Shown here in pieces: positions 7,120 to 17,199 of a DNA stretch of 64,000 nt. Each line of letters opens with the position of its first letter. Position 1 is the stretch's first letter. A program made the translations under genes and the position numbers. The DNA is from Psychroserpens sp. NJDZ02. GTDB lineage: Bacteria; Bacteroidota; Bacteroidia; Flavobacteriales; Flavobacteriaceae. The DNA lies in NCBI RefSeq assembly GCF_004843725.1, contig NZ_CP039451.1, positions 1,858,501 through 1,922,500 on the forward strand, given 5' to 3'. The notes below the pieces were generated by a model. It had not been told where the DNA came from and did not search any database. It saw only the letters and a program-made list of their open reading frames with translations.

Positions 7120-7841
7120 TAATTTAGATATTGGTCTACTACTGTAAAAGGAATGGTGAATTCGACAAGCTCTTTAGTAAAATTTCCTAGTTCAAAATTG
7201 TCATAAACGATAATAACACCATCGTCGTTAAAGCCGATGGTTTCTGGAAGTTTGAAATCGCTAGTGTCATCGGTTAGGCTAGTGTAAGTTGTCAGTATTT
7301 CTTTATCGTAATACTTTTTAGCAATGGTTTTGAAGGCATCCATGTTATTGATGATGTCTTTAGTGGCTAGAGATTTTCCGTTTGTTAAATCAAAATTAAA
7401 AAACTTAAATCTTAAGCTACTGCTGGCGGATCCTGTAGAGATACTTCCATTCATGGCAATACTTACAAGACCTTCACTTTGGTAAGAGACTTCTCCATCA
7501 ATAAGCGCCTCCCATCTTGAAAATTTATTATCAAAATTTGAAAGCAATGTTTCATTAAAATTAATGTAAGCATCGTTAAAAGCTTTGATGCTTTCTTCTA
7601 CAGATTCTTTTTTGTTTTTAGCACTATCTATATTTAAAACATTACAAGCAAAACCTATTAGTGTGTTGTTTATGTTTTTAGCGGTTTTAGATTTTCCTTG
7701 TGCTTTAGGGATAATTATTTCTACAAAGGTTTCCTTTTCTTTTGAAATTTGAGTTTCAGAAAACGTTATAACTTTGTCCTTTTGACAAGACACGGTTAGT
7801 AATAAACAGGTAAACACAGCAAAAACTACTGATTTTGACAT
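7116..7841 (-). CDS. RsiV-like lipoprotein (DUF3298/DUF4163)
   Basis: 241 residues from the ATG at 7841 (MSKSVVFAVF...); an ATG at 7859 is also in frame. The signal peptide ends in LLTVSC, a lipobox, so this is a lipid-anchored periplasmic or outer-membrane protein. The C-terminal half (DVINNMDAFKTIAKKYY-like region, then GFNDDGVIIVYDNFELGNF...TIPFTVVDQYL) matches DUF3298, the domain of the anti-sigma factor RsiV. No sigma factor is nearby, so a regulatory role is not supported. Confidence 0.72.
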   Translation of the reverse strand: MSKSVVFAVFTCLLLTVSCQKDKVITFSETQISKEKETFVEIIIPKAQGKSKTAKNINNTLIGFACNVLNIDSAKNKKESVEESIKAFNDAYINFNETLLSNFDNKFSRWEALIDGEVSYQSEGLVSIAMNGSISTGSASSSLRFKFFNFDLTNGKSLATKDIINNMDAFKTIAKKYYDKEILTTYTSLTDDTSDFKLPETIGFNDDGVIIVYDNFELGNFTKELVEFTIPFTVVDQYLNY

Positions 7842-7933
7842 AGATAAAGTGTTAAACATAGACTAAAGGTATTGTTCTAGTTTGAATACCACGAATTTAA
7901 AAACTAATTTCGTGGCTAACAAAGATTTTTGCT

Positions 7934-9073
7934 ATGAAATTTAATACAAAAACAATACATGGTGGTCAAAAACCAGATCCAGCATATGGAGCTGTGATGC
8001 CACCAATATATCAAACGTCTACTTATGTACAAACGACACCAGGTGGACATAAGGGATTTGCGTATTCAAGATCTCATAACCCAACACGCCAAGCTTTAGA
8101 AAATGCCTTTGCGAGTTTGGAGAATGGCGCCTTTGGATTAGCATTTGGATCAGGAATGGCTGCTATTGATGCCGTGATGAAAATTTTAAAGCCAGGTGAT
8201 GAGGTAATTTGTACCAACGATTTATATGGTGGTACCTATCGTTTGTTTACTAAGATTTTTGAGGGGTTTGGAATTAAGTTTCATTTTGTTGATATGCAAA
8301 AGGCTTCTAATATTGAAGGGTTTATTAATGAACAAACTAAATTGATTTGGGTAGAAACACCAACTAATCCAATGCTAAATATTATTGATATTGTGGCTAT
8401 TGCTAAAATCGCGAAACAGCATATCGTGCTATTAGCTGTGGATAATACGTTTGCAACACCCTATTTACAACAGCCTTTAGATCTTGGGGCGGATATTGTG
8501 ATGCATTCCGCAACCAAATATCTAGGAGGACATAGCGATTTAGTTATGGGCGCTTTAATTGTAAAAGATAAAGCGTTGGCAGATCAATTATATTTTATAC
8601 AAAATGCAAGCGGCGCGATATGTGGCCCGCAAGATGCTTTTTTAGCGTTGCGCGGCATTAAAACCTTACATGTTAGGATGCAGCGTCATTGTGAAAATGG
8701 TAAGGCTGTAGCCGAATTTTTAAATACCCATCCTAAAGTAGAAAAAGTATATTGGCCAGGTTTTGAAAATCATCCCAACCATGATATTGCAAAAGCACAA
8801 ATGAGTGGCTTTGGTGGTATGGTGAGTTTTGTTGCTAAAGGAAATAATTATGACGAAGCCATTAAGTTTGTCGAAAACCTTAAGGTCTTTACTTTAGCGG
8901 AATCTTTGGGGGGTGTGGAGTCCCTTTGTGGGCATCCTGCAAGTATGACACATGCTAGCATCCCAAAGGAAGAACGTGAAAAGATAGGAGTAGTAGATAG
9001 TTTAATTCGTTTAAGTGTTGGTATCGAAGATGAGGCCGATTTAATAAAGGATTTAAGTCAGGCTTTAGGTTAA
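7934..9073 (+). CDS. metB: Cystathionine gamma-synthase-type PLP enzyme
   Basis: 379 residues of the Cys/Met metabolism PLP family. AYSRSHNPTRQALE, GLAFGSGMAAIDA and HSATKYLGGHSD (PLP lysine near residue 193) are all present. The enzyme condenses an activated homoserine with cysteine, or cleaves cystathionine: gamma-synthase and gamma-lyase cannot be separated reliably by sequence, and no met genes adjoin. It ends before a strong hairpin at 9101-9120. Confidence 0.85.
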   Translation: MKFNTKTIHGGQKPDPAYGAVMPPIYQTSTYVQTTPGGHKGFAYSRSHNPTRQALENAFASLENGAFGLAFGSGMAAIDAVMKILKPGDEVICTNDLYGGTYRLFTKIFEGFGIKFHFVDMQKASNIEGFINEQTKLIWVETPTNPMLNIIDIVAIAKIAKQHIVLLAVDNTFATPYLQQPLDLGADIVMHSATKYLGGHSDLVMGALIVKDKALADQLYFIQNASGAICGPQDAFLALRGIKTLHVRMQRHCENGKAVAEFLNTHPKVEKVYWPGFENHPNHDIAKAQMSGFGGMVSFVAKGNNYDEAIKFVENLKVFTLAESLGGVESLCGHPASMTHASIPKEEREKIGVVDSLIRLSVGIEDEADLIKDLSQALG

Positions 9074-9091
9074 TTTATAACGATGTTAAAA

Positions 9092-9130
9092 CAAAAAAAA
9101 ACTCAAGTGTAAACTTGAGTTTTTTTTATT
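9092..9130. terminator. Bidirectional terminator between metB and 9151 gene
   Basis: ACTCAAGT-GTAA-ACTTGAGT (9101-9120) is a perfect 8-bp stem flanked by A-run and T-run, so it can end transcripts from both sides. Confidence 0.9.
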
Positions 9131-9150
9131 TTAACACTATATTTTATCTG

Positions 9151-9951
9151 TTAATCTAAGTAATAAATATAACCTACATTTAACCAAACCAACCAATCGT
9201 TGTTCTTGTTAGAATTTAATTGATGGTCCAAACCGTCAACCCAATCGCTAAAATAATACTGACCTCTAAGATCTAACATCAAATCCGATGAGTTGTCTAA
9301 TTTATATCTAACACCAATACTTGAAACTACAGCCCAAGTCGATCCTGATTCCGGGCTAACAGAACCTGGTTCCCATAGTGAGTAAAAATTATTGCTATCT
9401 AATACGTTGCCGACATCATTGGTGCCATTATCATAGTCTGTGTATACTTCTGGATTGTATGAAACGAAATGAGCTCCTAAACTTACAAACGGTGCTAACT
9501 TGTATCCAAACGCTTGAAAAGAACGGATGCTTAAAGGGTAAAACTCTAACTGCATTCCGATCTCAAAATTGCTAGATTCACCAGTATGACCTCTTAATCG
9601 GTCTGCTTCATCGCTAGTCTTGGATTCTTGAACCCAATGTCCAAAGTGTTGAAGTTTTGTTTTGTTATAAGAAATCTCTGTACGTAGTTTAAAGTGGTCA
9701 TTAAAATAATTGTCAGTTGTATAACAATTACAATTGGCTTGGTAAGCAAAGTTCATGTAGTGGACTAAACCAATACCAAAACCAGTGTTACCAGAATTTG
9801 TGTCAGAATCTTGACGTTCTCCAAAATCAGATTTAAAGGCTACGGGTCCAGTGATTATACCGATTTCGTGAGAAAAGCCTAATTGAGAAAACGCAGGGCT
9901 AGCACTTAATAGTATAAGTACAGCTAATATCAATTGTTTTGGGTTAAGCAT
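9151..9951 (-). CDS. Outer-membrane beta-barrel protein (THC0290_0291-like)
   Basis: 266 residues with a Sec signal peptide ending at SPAFSQ, then LGFSHEIGIITGPVAFKSDFG and alternating aromatic strands ending in VGYIYYLD, as expected for an outer-membrane beta-barrel. A CNCY motif near residue 75 may form a surface disulfide. I recall this as a Flavobacteriaceae-specific family listed as THC0290_0291; the function is unknown. It shares its terminator with metB. Confidence 0.65.
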   Translation of the reverse strand: MLNPKQLILAVLILLSASPAFSQLGFSHEIGIITGPVAFKSDFGERQDSDTNSGNTGFGIGLVHYMNFAYQANCNCYTTDNYFNDHFKLRTEISYNKTKLQHFGHWVQESKTSDEADRLRGHTGESSNFEIGMQLEFYPLSIRSFQAFGYKLAPFVSLGAHFVSYNPEVYTDYDNGTNDVGNVLDSNNFYSLWEPGSVSPESGSTWAVVSSIGVRYKLDNSSDLMLDLRGQYYFSDWVDGLDHQLNSNKNNDWLVWLNVGYIYYLD

Positions 9952-10120
9952 AATAAGGCTTTATTTAGAGGCTATTTATTAAGCAAATATATAAAATCCC
10001 GACGAACCCGCAAATTTTAAGGATAAAACGCATCATTTTAATTGATGATTTAATTATATTAATATCAACTATAACGATTGCGAAAACAAAAAAAAAGTAG
10101 GTGCTGTATTAAAGATAATG

Positions 10121-10128
10121 TATCTTTG
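10121..10128 (+). promoter_or_regulatory. -7 promoter box for gdhA
   Basis: TATCTTTG fits TAnnTTTG and lies 47 bp before the gdhA ATG at 10176. Confidence 0.6.
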
Positions 10129-10175
10129 CAGTACATATTTATGGATTGTATAACAGTATCGTAATTATTTACATA

Positions 10176-11519
10176 ATGAAAGATAAAATTGAAACGTTTT
10201 TAGATTTAGTAAGACAAAAAAATGGTAATGAGCCAGAATTTTTGCAAGCAGTACACGAAGTTGCAGAAACTGTAATTCCGTTTATAGAAGATAACCCAAA
10301 ATATCAAGGTAAGATGTTATTGGAGCGTATGGTAGAACCAGAGCGCACAATAATTTTTAGAGTGCCTTGGATTGATGATAAAGGTAATACACAAGTAAAT
10401 AGAGCTTTTAGAGTAGAATTTAACTCGGCTATTGGACCTTACAAAGGGGGGTTACGTTTTCACCCATCAGTAAACCTTAGTATTTTAAAGTTTTTAGGTT
10501 TTGAACAGGTCTTTAAAAACTCTCTAACAACTTTACCAATGGGTGGAGGAAAAGGAGGAAGTGATTTTGATCCAAAAGGAAAAAGTGATAACGAAGTGAT
10601 GCGTTTTTGTCAATCTTTTATGTCAGAATTATTCAGACATATTGGTGCTAATACAGATGTGCCTGCTGGAGATATTGGTGTTGGAGGACGTGAGATTGGT
10701 TACATGTTTGGTCAATATAAACGTTTGACAAACGAGTTTACAGGTGTACTTACAGGTAAAGGATTGTCTTACGGAGGTTCTTTAATTAGACCAGAAGCTA
10801 CTGGTTATGGTACAGTGTATTTTGCAAAAAACATGTTAGCGACTAAAAACGATTCTTTTGAAGGGAAAACAGTAGTTATTTCTGGATCAGGAAACGTTGC
10901 TCAATATGCTTGTGAAAAAGCAACAGAGTTAGGTGGTAAAGTTATAACAATGTCAGATTCGTCAGGGTATATTCTTGATAAAGATGGTATAGATGCTGAT
11001 AAGTTAGCATATATCATGGAAATTAAAAACATTAACAGAGGTAGAATTAGCGAGTATACAGATAAGTATACATCTGCGACGTTCCATAAAGGAGAAAGAC
11101 CTTGGAGTGTTAATTGTGATATAGCAATGCCATGTGCAACTCAAAATGAGTTGGATAAAGCGGAAGCTGAAATGTTAGTTAATAATAAGGTATTAGTTGT
11201 TGCTGAAGGCGCAAACATGCCAACGACACCAGAAGCTATTGAAGTACTTCAAAAAGCTAAAGTGTTGTTTTCTCCAGGAAAAGCATCTAATGCAGGAGGT
11301 GTTGCTACTTCAGGTTTAGAAATGAGCCAAAATTCTTTACGTTACAATTGGACTAGAGAAGAAGTTGATGCTAAACTACATCAAATTATGGATGATATTC
11401 ACTCTTCTTGTGTGCAGTATGGTACTCAAAAAGATGGTACCGTAGATTATGTAAAAGGAGCAAATATTGCTGGTTTTGTAAAAGTTGCTGATGCAATGTT
11501 AGCACAAGGCGTAGTATAA
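10176..11519 (+). CDS. gdhA: NADP-specific glutamate dehydrogenase
   Basis: 447 residues from the ATG at 10176 (MKDKIETFLDL); an upstream ATG at 10146 would add ten residues. PMGGGKGGSDFDPKGKSD contains the catalytic lysine, and VISGSGNVAQYACEKA is the dinucleotide-binding loop. The hexameric cytoplasmic enzyme converts 2-oxoglutarate and ammonium to glutamate with NADPH; length and block order match the biosynthetic NADP type. Monocistronic, with its own promoter box (10121-10128) and terminator (11541-11576). Confidence 0.96.
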   Translation: MKDKIETFLDLVRQKNGNEPEFLQAVHEVAETVIPFIEDNPKYQGKMLLERMVEPERTIIFRVPWIDDKGNTQVNRAFRVEFNSAIGPYKGGLRFHPSVNLSILKFLGFEQVFKNSLTTLPMGGGKGGSDFDPKGKSDNEVMRFCQSFMSELFRHIGANTDVPAGDIGVGGREIGYMFGQYKRLTNEFTGVLTGKGLSYGGSLIRPEATGYGTVYFAKNMLATKNDSFEGKTVVISGSGNVAQYACEKATELGGKVITMSDSSGYILDKDGIDADKLAYIMEIKNINRGRISEYTDKYTSATFHKGERPWSVNCDIAMPCATQNELDKAEAEMLVNNKVLVVAEGANMPTTPEAIEVLQKAKVLFSPGKASNAGGVATSGLEMSQNSLRYNWTREEVDAKLHQIMDDIHSSCVQYGTQKDGTVDYVKGANIAGFVKVADAMLAQGVV

Positions 11520-11540
11520 AAAAAAAGAGTATAAATATTA

Positions 11541-11576
11541 AAACCCCTAATTTTATTAAGATTAGGGGTTTTTTAG
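11541..11576 (+). terminator. Terminator after gdhA
   Basis: AAACCCCTAAT / ATTAGGGGTTT stem with a following T run, directly after the gdhA stop. Confidence 0.88.
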
Positions 11577-11613
11577 TGTTATATATTAATAGCTTGGATA
11601 CAATAAATTGTGG

Positions 11614-11621
11614 TATTTTTG
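11614..11621 (+). promoter_or_regulatory. -7 promoter box for porZ
   Basis: TATTTTTG fits TAnnTTTG, 24 bp before the porZ ATG at 11646, and argues against the earlier in-frame ATG at 11610. Confidence 0.5.
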
Positions 11622-11645
11622 AGTTTTATAATTGATTTTAAAAAC

Positions 11646-14015
11646 ATGCTTACAAATAAGATTAATTTTCAATTGTTTATTCTTTGTATAAGTTTTTTAA
11701 CTATACAAGTTGGTAGTGCTCAAGATTTTTCTGACGAGTGGACTGGTCATTTTTCTTATTTGAATATTAAGGATGTTTCTCAGGGCAGTGAAAAAGTATT
11801 TGGAGCTTCAGACAATGCTGTTTTTGTGTATGATAAAAACACCAATGAGATTGAAACACTATCCACGATACATGGATTGTCGGGAGAAACCATATCAGTT
11901 ATAAAATATGCAGAAGATAGTGGGTTGCTTTTTCTTGGGTTTGAAAATGGCTTAATTCAGATCTATGATGAGGTTAATAATTCTGTTTTATCCGTCGTTG
12001 ATATTTTAGAAAAACCAACAATTCCCCAAAGTGATAAAAAAATCAATCATTTTAATCTAGTAGATGATACGGTTTACATCTCTGCGGATTATGGTATTTC
12101 TGTTTATAATTTAGATAGATTGGAATTTGGAGATACATATTATATAGGAGCCAGTGGATCGCAAATAGTAATTTCTCAAACATCAATTTTAGATGGATTT
12201 ATTTATGCGGCAACTGCTTCTGGACTAAAAAAAGGGTTATTAACTAATCCTAATCTTATCGATTATCAAGAGTGGACACAGGTTGTTGCTGGTAATTGGA
12301 TTGGAATAGAAGCTGTTGGAGAACAATTGTTTTTAGTTAATTCTAGTAAAAGCCTATATGAGTTTGTTAGTAATACATTACAACTTAAAGCAACATATCC
12401 CAATTTTATTGAAGATTTAAGGGTTTTTGATAGTCAATTGGTTGTTGCGACGCAAAGAGAAGTATATGTGTATAATCCTGAAAATTTTGTAACTATAGCT
12501 CAAGTTGTTAATACAAGTGAATTTGATGTTAATTATACATGTGCGTTAATTGATGATTCTAATACGATCTATATTGGAACAAATGGAACTCCGGCTAATG
12601 GTAAAACTGGATTTGGAGTTTTGAAAACTACGGTTAATGATGTTTCTGTTATGGAGGAAATTCATCCAAACGGGCCTTTATTAAATAATTTTTTTAAAAT
12701 TAAAACCTTATCAGGTCATATATATGGTACTCATGGAGGTTATGATGTTAGTTTTAATCCTTATGCTATTACTAATCAAAGAGCTGGTGTTAGTCATTAT
12801 TTTGACGACTCTTGGCAGAATGTTAGTTATGATGATCTTTTGGAGTTAACAGCAGAGACCAGGTCTTTGTCTCATATCTCTATTAACCCTTTAAATGCAA
12901 ATGAAGCATATATAAGTTCTTCTATTGGTGGGCTTTTAAAATTAGAGAATAATGTTCCGTCCGTTTTTTTTAATGAAGACAATAGTACGTTATATCCCTT
13001 TGTTCCAAATAACTATTTTGTGCATGCGTCAGTTTTTGATTCTGAAGGGACGCTTTGGGTCATGAACAGTCGATACGATTTTCCGCTTAATAAATATAAA
13101 GAAGGGCAATGGACTTCTTATAGTTATTTAGACGTGATTGATCCTGCCCAAGATAATAAAGGCTTTGCTTCAATTATCGTAGATGCTAATAATACTATTT
13201 TTACAGGGTCATATAATTTTGGAATTATTGGTTATAACGCAAGTACCGGAGATTTTAATACTATAGATGAAGCAGAAGGTATGCCATCGAATGCTGTTAT
13301 TGCTTTAAATATTGATAGAAATGGCCAGTTGTGGATGGGAACAAATCATGGTTTGAGAATTATTTATAATACTAACGACTTTATAGATGGGACGCCAGAA
13401 ATAGATGATATTATTGTTTCGGATAATGGTGAGGCTAGCGAGTTATTGTTTCAACAATACATAACGGATATCGAAGTAGATGGTTCTAATAACAAGTGGA
13501 TTGCAACCTTAGATACCGGGCTTTATTATTTTTCTTCAGACGGGCAAAACACTATTTTTCATTTTACAAAAGATAATTCTCCTTTACCAACAAACGACGT
13601 ATTGGATGTTGATATTGATGATGAAAATGGGATTATTTATATTGCAACGGATAAAGGGCTAGTTTCTTTTAGGTCTGAAGCTTCCAAGCCTCAATCTACG
13701 CTACAAGATGCCTTTGTTTATCCTAACCCAGTGCGGCCAAACTTTAATATTTTAACAGATAAAGTTAAAATAAGAGATATTTCGGAAAACGTAAATATTA
13801 AAATTACTGATATTGAAGGTAATCTAGTGGCGGAAGCGGAGTCCAGAACAAACTCTAGATTTAAGGGTTATAATCTTGAAATAGATGGAGGAACAGCGTT
13901 ATGGAATGGGAAAAATTTGGGAGGTAACATTGTAGCCTCTGGAGTGTATTTGATAATGCTTAACGATTTAGATACCTTTGAAACAAAGGTTTTAAAAGTA
14001 ATGGTTATAAGATAA
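11646..14015 (+). CDS. porZ: T9SS protein PorZ, two beta-propellers plus sorting domain
   Basis: 789 residues from the ATG at 11646. Signal peptide ending GSAQ, then EWTGHFSYLNIKDVSQG and repeated propeller blades (for example HGLSGETISVIKY, GMPSNAVIALNIDRNGQLWM), then a C-terminal immunoglobulin-like T9SS domain (residues about 713-789: ITDIEGNLVAEA ... LKVMVIR). In the type IX secretion system PorZ sits on the cell surface and helps deliver the A-LPS anchor to sorted cargo. Its position directly before recO is a conserved Flavobacteriia arrangement. Its stop overlaps the recO start (TAATG). Confidence 0.88.
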   Translation: MLTNKINFQLFILCISFLTIQVGSAQDFSDEWTGHFSYLNIKDVSQGSEKVFGASDNAVFVYDKNTNEIETLSTIHGLSGETISVIKYAEDSGLLFLGFENGLIQIYDEVNNSVLSVVDILEKPTIPQSDKKINHFNLVDDTVYISADYGISVYNLDRLEFGDTYYIGASGSQIVISQTSILDGFIYAATASGLKKGLLTNPNLIDYQEWTQVVAGNWIGIEAVGEQLFLVNSSKSLYEFVSNTLQLKATYPNFIEDLRVFDSQLVVATQREVYVYNPENFVTIAQVVNTSEFDVNYTCALIDDSNTIYIGTNGTPANGKTGFGVLKTTVNDVSVMEEIHPNGPLLNNFFKIKTLSGHIYGTHGGYDVSFNPYAITNQRAGVSHYFDDSWQNVSYDDLLELTAETRSLSHISINPLNANEAYISSSIGGLLKLENNVPSVFFNEDNSTLYPFVPNNYFVHASVFDSEGTLWVMNSRYDFPLNKYKEGQWTSYSYLDVIDPAQDNKGFASIIVDANNTIFTGSYNFGIIGYNASTGDFNTIDEAEGMPSNAVIALNIDRNGQLWMGTNHGLRIIYNTNDFIDGTPEIDDIIVSDNGEASELLFQQYITDIEVDGSNNKWIATLDTGLYYFSSDGQNTIFHFTKDNSPLPTNDVLDVDIDDENGIIYIATDKGLVSFRSEASKPQSTLQDAFVYPNPVRPNFNILTDKVKIRDISENVNIKITDIEGNLVAEAESRTNSRFKGYNLEIDGGTALWNGKNLGGNIVASGVYLIMLNDLDTFETKVLKVMVIR

Positions 14016-14737
14016 TGTTTATCACTACAAATGCCATTGTCCTGTCTAAGCTTAGATTTAGAGATAACGATTTAATTGTTAAATGCTACACACAAAAACA
14101 AGGTGTTGTTAGTTATTTGTTAAAGGGTGTTTTGTCTTCAAAAAAAAGCAATAAAAAAGTGGCTTATTTCCAGCCCTTGTCGCAATTGCAATTAAATACA
14201 GATTACAAACCAAATCGCTCTTTGCAGTATATAAAAGATATAAAAACAGATTTTTTATATGCGTCACTTCATACCAATATTTTAAAGAGTGCTATTGTCA
14301 TGTTTTTGGCAGAAGTTTTATCGCATGCTTTACAGGAAGAAGAACAGAATGATTCTTTGTACAGTTATATACAGACCACTTTACAGTGGTTGGATACCAA
14401 TGATAGTTATTCTAATTTTCATTTATTGTTTCTTATACAATTAACTAAATACTTAGGATTTTATCCAGATCAAACAGACATGGAAACCGCTTTATGTTTT
14501 AATTTGTATGATGGCGAATTTCAAGAGGAAAGCATTTCTAAGTATAATGTCTCAGGCGAAAATTTAACACTATTAAAACAGCTTTTAGGCACATCATTTG
14601 ATGACTTAGATAGTATCAAAATTAACGCAAAACAAAGACAATCTTTTTTGGCTCTTATTTTAGTGTATTTTGAATTACATTTGGGAAATTTCAAAAAACC
14701 AAAATCTTTACAAATCCTTAATGATGTTTTTAATTAA
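14015..14737 (+). CDS. recO: DNA repair protein RecO
   Basis: 240 residues. N-terminal OB-fold (TTNAIVLSKLRFRDNDLIVKCYT..GVVSYLLKGV) followed by the helical domain. RecO loads RecA onto SSB-coated single-stranded DNA with RecR in gap repair. The zinc-site cysteines of many RecO proteins are reduced to one (ALCFNLYDG), as is common in this phylum. Starts one base inside the porZ stop and is followed after 4 bp by the TonB receptor, so the three genes form one transcript. Confidence 0.93.
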   Translation: MFITTNAIVLSKLRFRDNDLIVKCYTQKQGVVSYLLKGVLSSKKSNKKVAYFQPLSQLQLNTDYKPNRSLQYIKDIKTDFLYASLHTNILKSAIVMFLAEVLSHALQEEEQNDSLYSYIQTTLQWLDTNDSYSNFHLLFLIQLTKYLGFYPDQTDMETALCFNLYDGEFQEESISKYNVSGENLTLLKQLLGTSFDDLDSIKINAKQRQSFLALILVYFELHLGNFKKPKSLQILNDVFN

Positions 14738-14741
14738 AAAT

Positions 14742-17150
14742 ATGAAGTTTCTTTTTAGCATTTGTTTTCTATTCTTTTTCTCGTTTACGGTGACAGCACA
14801 GACTATAAAAGTGATGGATAAAACCACTAACGAGCCAATTTTTGGAGTCGCTATTTATAATAACGATCAATCTAAAAGTGAAATCACAAACCTTAACGGA
14901 GAAGCAAGTTTGGATAACTTTAAATCGACAGAGTTGCTACACTTTCAGCACATGTCTCATGAGTTAAAGCAGATTATAAAAAGTAATATTAAAAATAAAC
15001 GTGTTTATTTAATGGCTAGTCAACAAGGTCTGGATGAGATTGTGATATCTGCTTCCAACTTTGGACAAAGAAAAAAAGATATTCCTAAAACTATTGCAAC
15101 CGTATCTGCTAAGGACGTTACCTTTAATAATCCACAAACTAGTGCAGACCTGTTAGAGGCTACAGGGCAAGTGTACATACAGAAAAGTCAATTGGGAGGT
15201 GGTAGTCCAATGATTAGAGGTTTTTCAACAAATAGATTATTAATTACTGTGGATGGTGTGCGAATGAATAATGCCATTTTTAGAAGTGGAAATCTTCAAA
15301 ATGTGATCTCTATTGATCCTTTATCAATACAAAATACGGAGGTTACTCTGGGTGCTGGTTCAATCATTTATGGTAGTGATGCTATTGGAGGAGTGATGAG
15401 TTTTTATACTAAAAAACCAAAGTTTTCATTTTCAGATACTCTAAATGTAAAGAGTAATGTGATGTTACGTTATGGAACAGCAAGTCAGGAAAAAACGGCG
15501 CATATAGATGTAAATGTAGGCTATCAGAAATGGGCTTTTTTAACTAATGTGAGTTATACCGACTTTAATGATTTAACCATGGGAAGTTATGGGCCTGACG
15601 CTTATTTAAGGCCAGAATATGTTGTTACGGAGAATGGTCAAGATGTAATTGTAGAAAATAATGATTCTAGAATCCAAAAATTTACGGGATATAACCAAAT
15701 TAATTTGATGCAAAAGGTGAGTTATAAAGCTGCGGAAGATTTGGATATTGATTTAGGAGTGTTTTATACAGCCACGTCGGATTACTCTCGTTATGACAGG
15801 TTAATTCGCTATAGTGATGATGCGTTAAGATCTGCAGAATGGAATTATGGACCTCAAAAATGGTTCATGTCTAATTTAAGTGTTACAAAACGAAGCAGTA
15901 ATGCAACGTTTTATGACAATATAAAAACCACATTAGCTTATCAGAATTTTCAAGAAAGTAGAATGGATCGAGATTTTCAAGATAGCGATAGAAACGTCAG
16001 GGAAGAGTCTGTAGATGCTTTATCTTTTAATATCGATTTCGAAAAAAAACTTAGTAAAAAATCAAATTTATTTTATGGTTTTGAATATGTTTATAATACT
16101 GTTGGGTCTTTAGGCTATACTGAAAACATTGAAACTAATACAGTAGAAAAGGCTGTGTCGAGATACCCAGATGGAGCGACATGGCAAAGTGGAGCGGTAT
16201 ATGCTAGCTATAAATATAAGCCAAATACAAAGGTTGTATTTCAGTCTGGCTTGCGTTATAATATAGTCACTCAAAAGGCAGATTTTACAGAGAATAATCA
16301 ATTTTTAGATTTACCTTTTTCTGAATCAAATAATACAGCAAACGCGTTAACGGGTACAGCAGGTGTTACTTGGTTGCCTAATCCAATGTTGCAATGGAAA
16401 TTTAATTTGTCTTCAGCATTTAGAGCGCCAAACATTGATGATACGGGTAAGGTGTTTGATTCAGAACCAGGGTCTGTTGTTGTGCCTAATGATAATTTAG
16501 ATCCAGAATATGCATATAGTGGAGAGCTAGGATTAAAGTTGAATTTTGATAAAGTTGTTGTCTTAGATATGGCCACGTATTATACTTATTTAGATAATGC
16601 TCTAGTTAGACGTAATGGGTCGTTAAATGGTGAAACACAAATTTTATATGATGGCGAGTTAAGTAATGTGCAATCCATTCAAAATGCCTCAAAATCTTGG
16701 ATTTACGGTTTTGAAATTGGAGCGCAAGTTAATTTTACAAAATCATTTAAATTAACATCTCAATATAATGTTATTGGTGGAACTGAAGAAACTGATGGTG
16801 TGGAAGTCCCTGTTAGACATGTTGTCCCTAATTTTGGAAATACGCATATTGTTTGGCAAAAAAATAGAGTAAAGGTTGATGGTTTTGTTAATTATAATAG
16901 TGAGCTGTCATTTAATAAACTCGCACCTTCCGAAGCGGAGAAGGATTATATATATGCCCTAGATCAAAATGGAAATCCCTATTCGCCGTCATGGTATACT
17001 TTAAACTTAAGAACCCAGTATCAAATAGGAGATGACGTAACAGTAACTGCGGCTTTAGAAAATATTACGGATCAACGTTATAGAACCTATTCTTCTGGTA
17101 TTTCGGCTCCTGGTAGAAACCTTATTGTTTCTTTAAAATATAGTTTATAA
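14742..17150 (+). CDS. TonB-dependent receptor, heme/hemoglobin-receptor-like
   Basis: 802 residues from the ATG at 14742 (MKFLFSICFL), since the signal peptide starts there; longer frames run back into recO. Signal peptide ending VTAQ, a carboxypeptidase-like N-terminal domain (about 22-100), plug domain (NPQTSADLLEATGQVYIQKS, GGSPMIRGFSTNRLLITVDG), and a 22-strand barrel ending in VSLKYSL. The plug resembles TonB receptors of the hemoglobin/transferrin type; the ligand is not proven. Transcribed with porZ and recO. Confidence 0.88.
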   Translation: MKFLFSICFLFFFSFTVTAQTIKVMDKTTNEPIFGVAIYNNDQSKSEITNLNGEASLDNFKSTELLHFQHMSHELKQIIKSNIKNKRVYLMASQQGLDEIVISASNFGQRKKDIPKTIATVSAKDVTFNNPQTSADLLEATGQVYIQKSQLGGGSPMIRGFSTNRLLITVDGVRMNNAIFRSGNLQNVISIDPLSIQNTEVTLGAGSIIYGSDAIGGVMSFYTKKPKFSFSDTLNVKSNVMLRYGTASQEKTAHIDVNVGYQKWAFLTNVSYTDFNDLTMGSYGPDAYLRPEYVVTENGQDVIVENNDSRIQKFTGYNQINLMQKVSYKAAEDLDIDLGVFYTATSDYSRYDRLIRYSDDALRSAEWNYGPQKWFMSNLSVTKRSSNATFYDNIKTTLAYQNFQESRMDRDFQDSDRNVREESVDALSFNIDFEKKLSKKSNLFYGFEYVYNTVGSLGYTENIETNTVEKAVSRYPDGATWQSGAVYASYKYKPNTKVVFQSGLRYNIVTQKADFTENNQFLDLPFSESNNTANALTGTAGVTWLPNPMLQWKFNLSSAFRAPNIDDTGKVFDSEPGSVVVPNDNLDPEYAYSGELGLKLNFDKVVVLDMATYYTYLDNALVRRNGSLNGETQILYDGELSNVQSIQNASKSWIYGFEIGAQVNFTKSFKLTSQYNVIGGTEETDGVEVPVRHVVPNFGNTHIVWQKNRVKVDGFVNYNSELSFNKLAPSEAEKDYIYALDQNGNPYSPSWYTLNLRTQYQIGDDVTVTAALENITDQRYRTYSSGISAPGRNLIVSLKYSL

Positions 17151-17186
17151 AAAAAAAGTCTCAATCTAAATTGAGACTTTTTTATT
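17151..17186. terminator. Bidirectional terminator
   Basis: GTCTCAAT-CTAA-ATTGAGAC stem at 17158-17177 with A run before and T run after; serves the TonB receptor on the plus strand and the T9SS gene on the minus strand. Confidence 0.9.
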
Positions 17187-17199
17187 TACGAAATTAGAT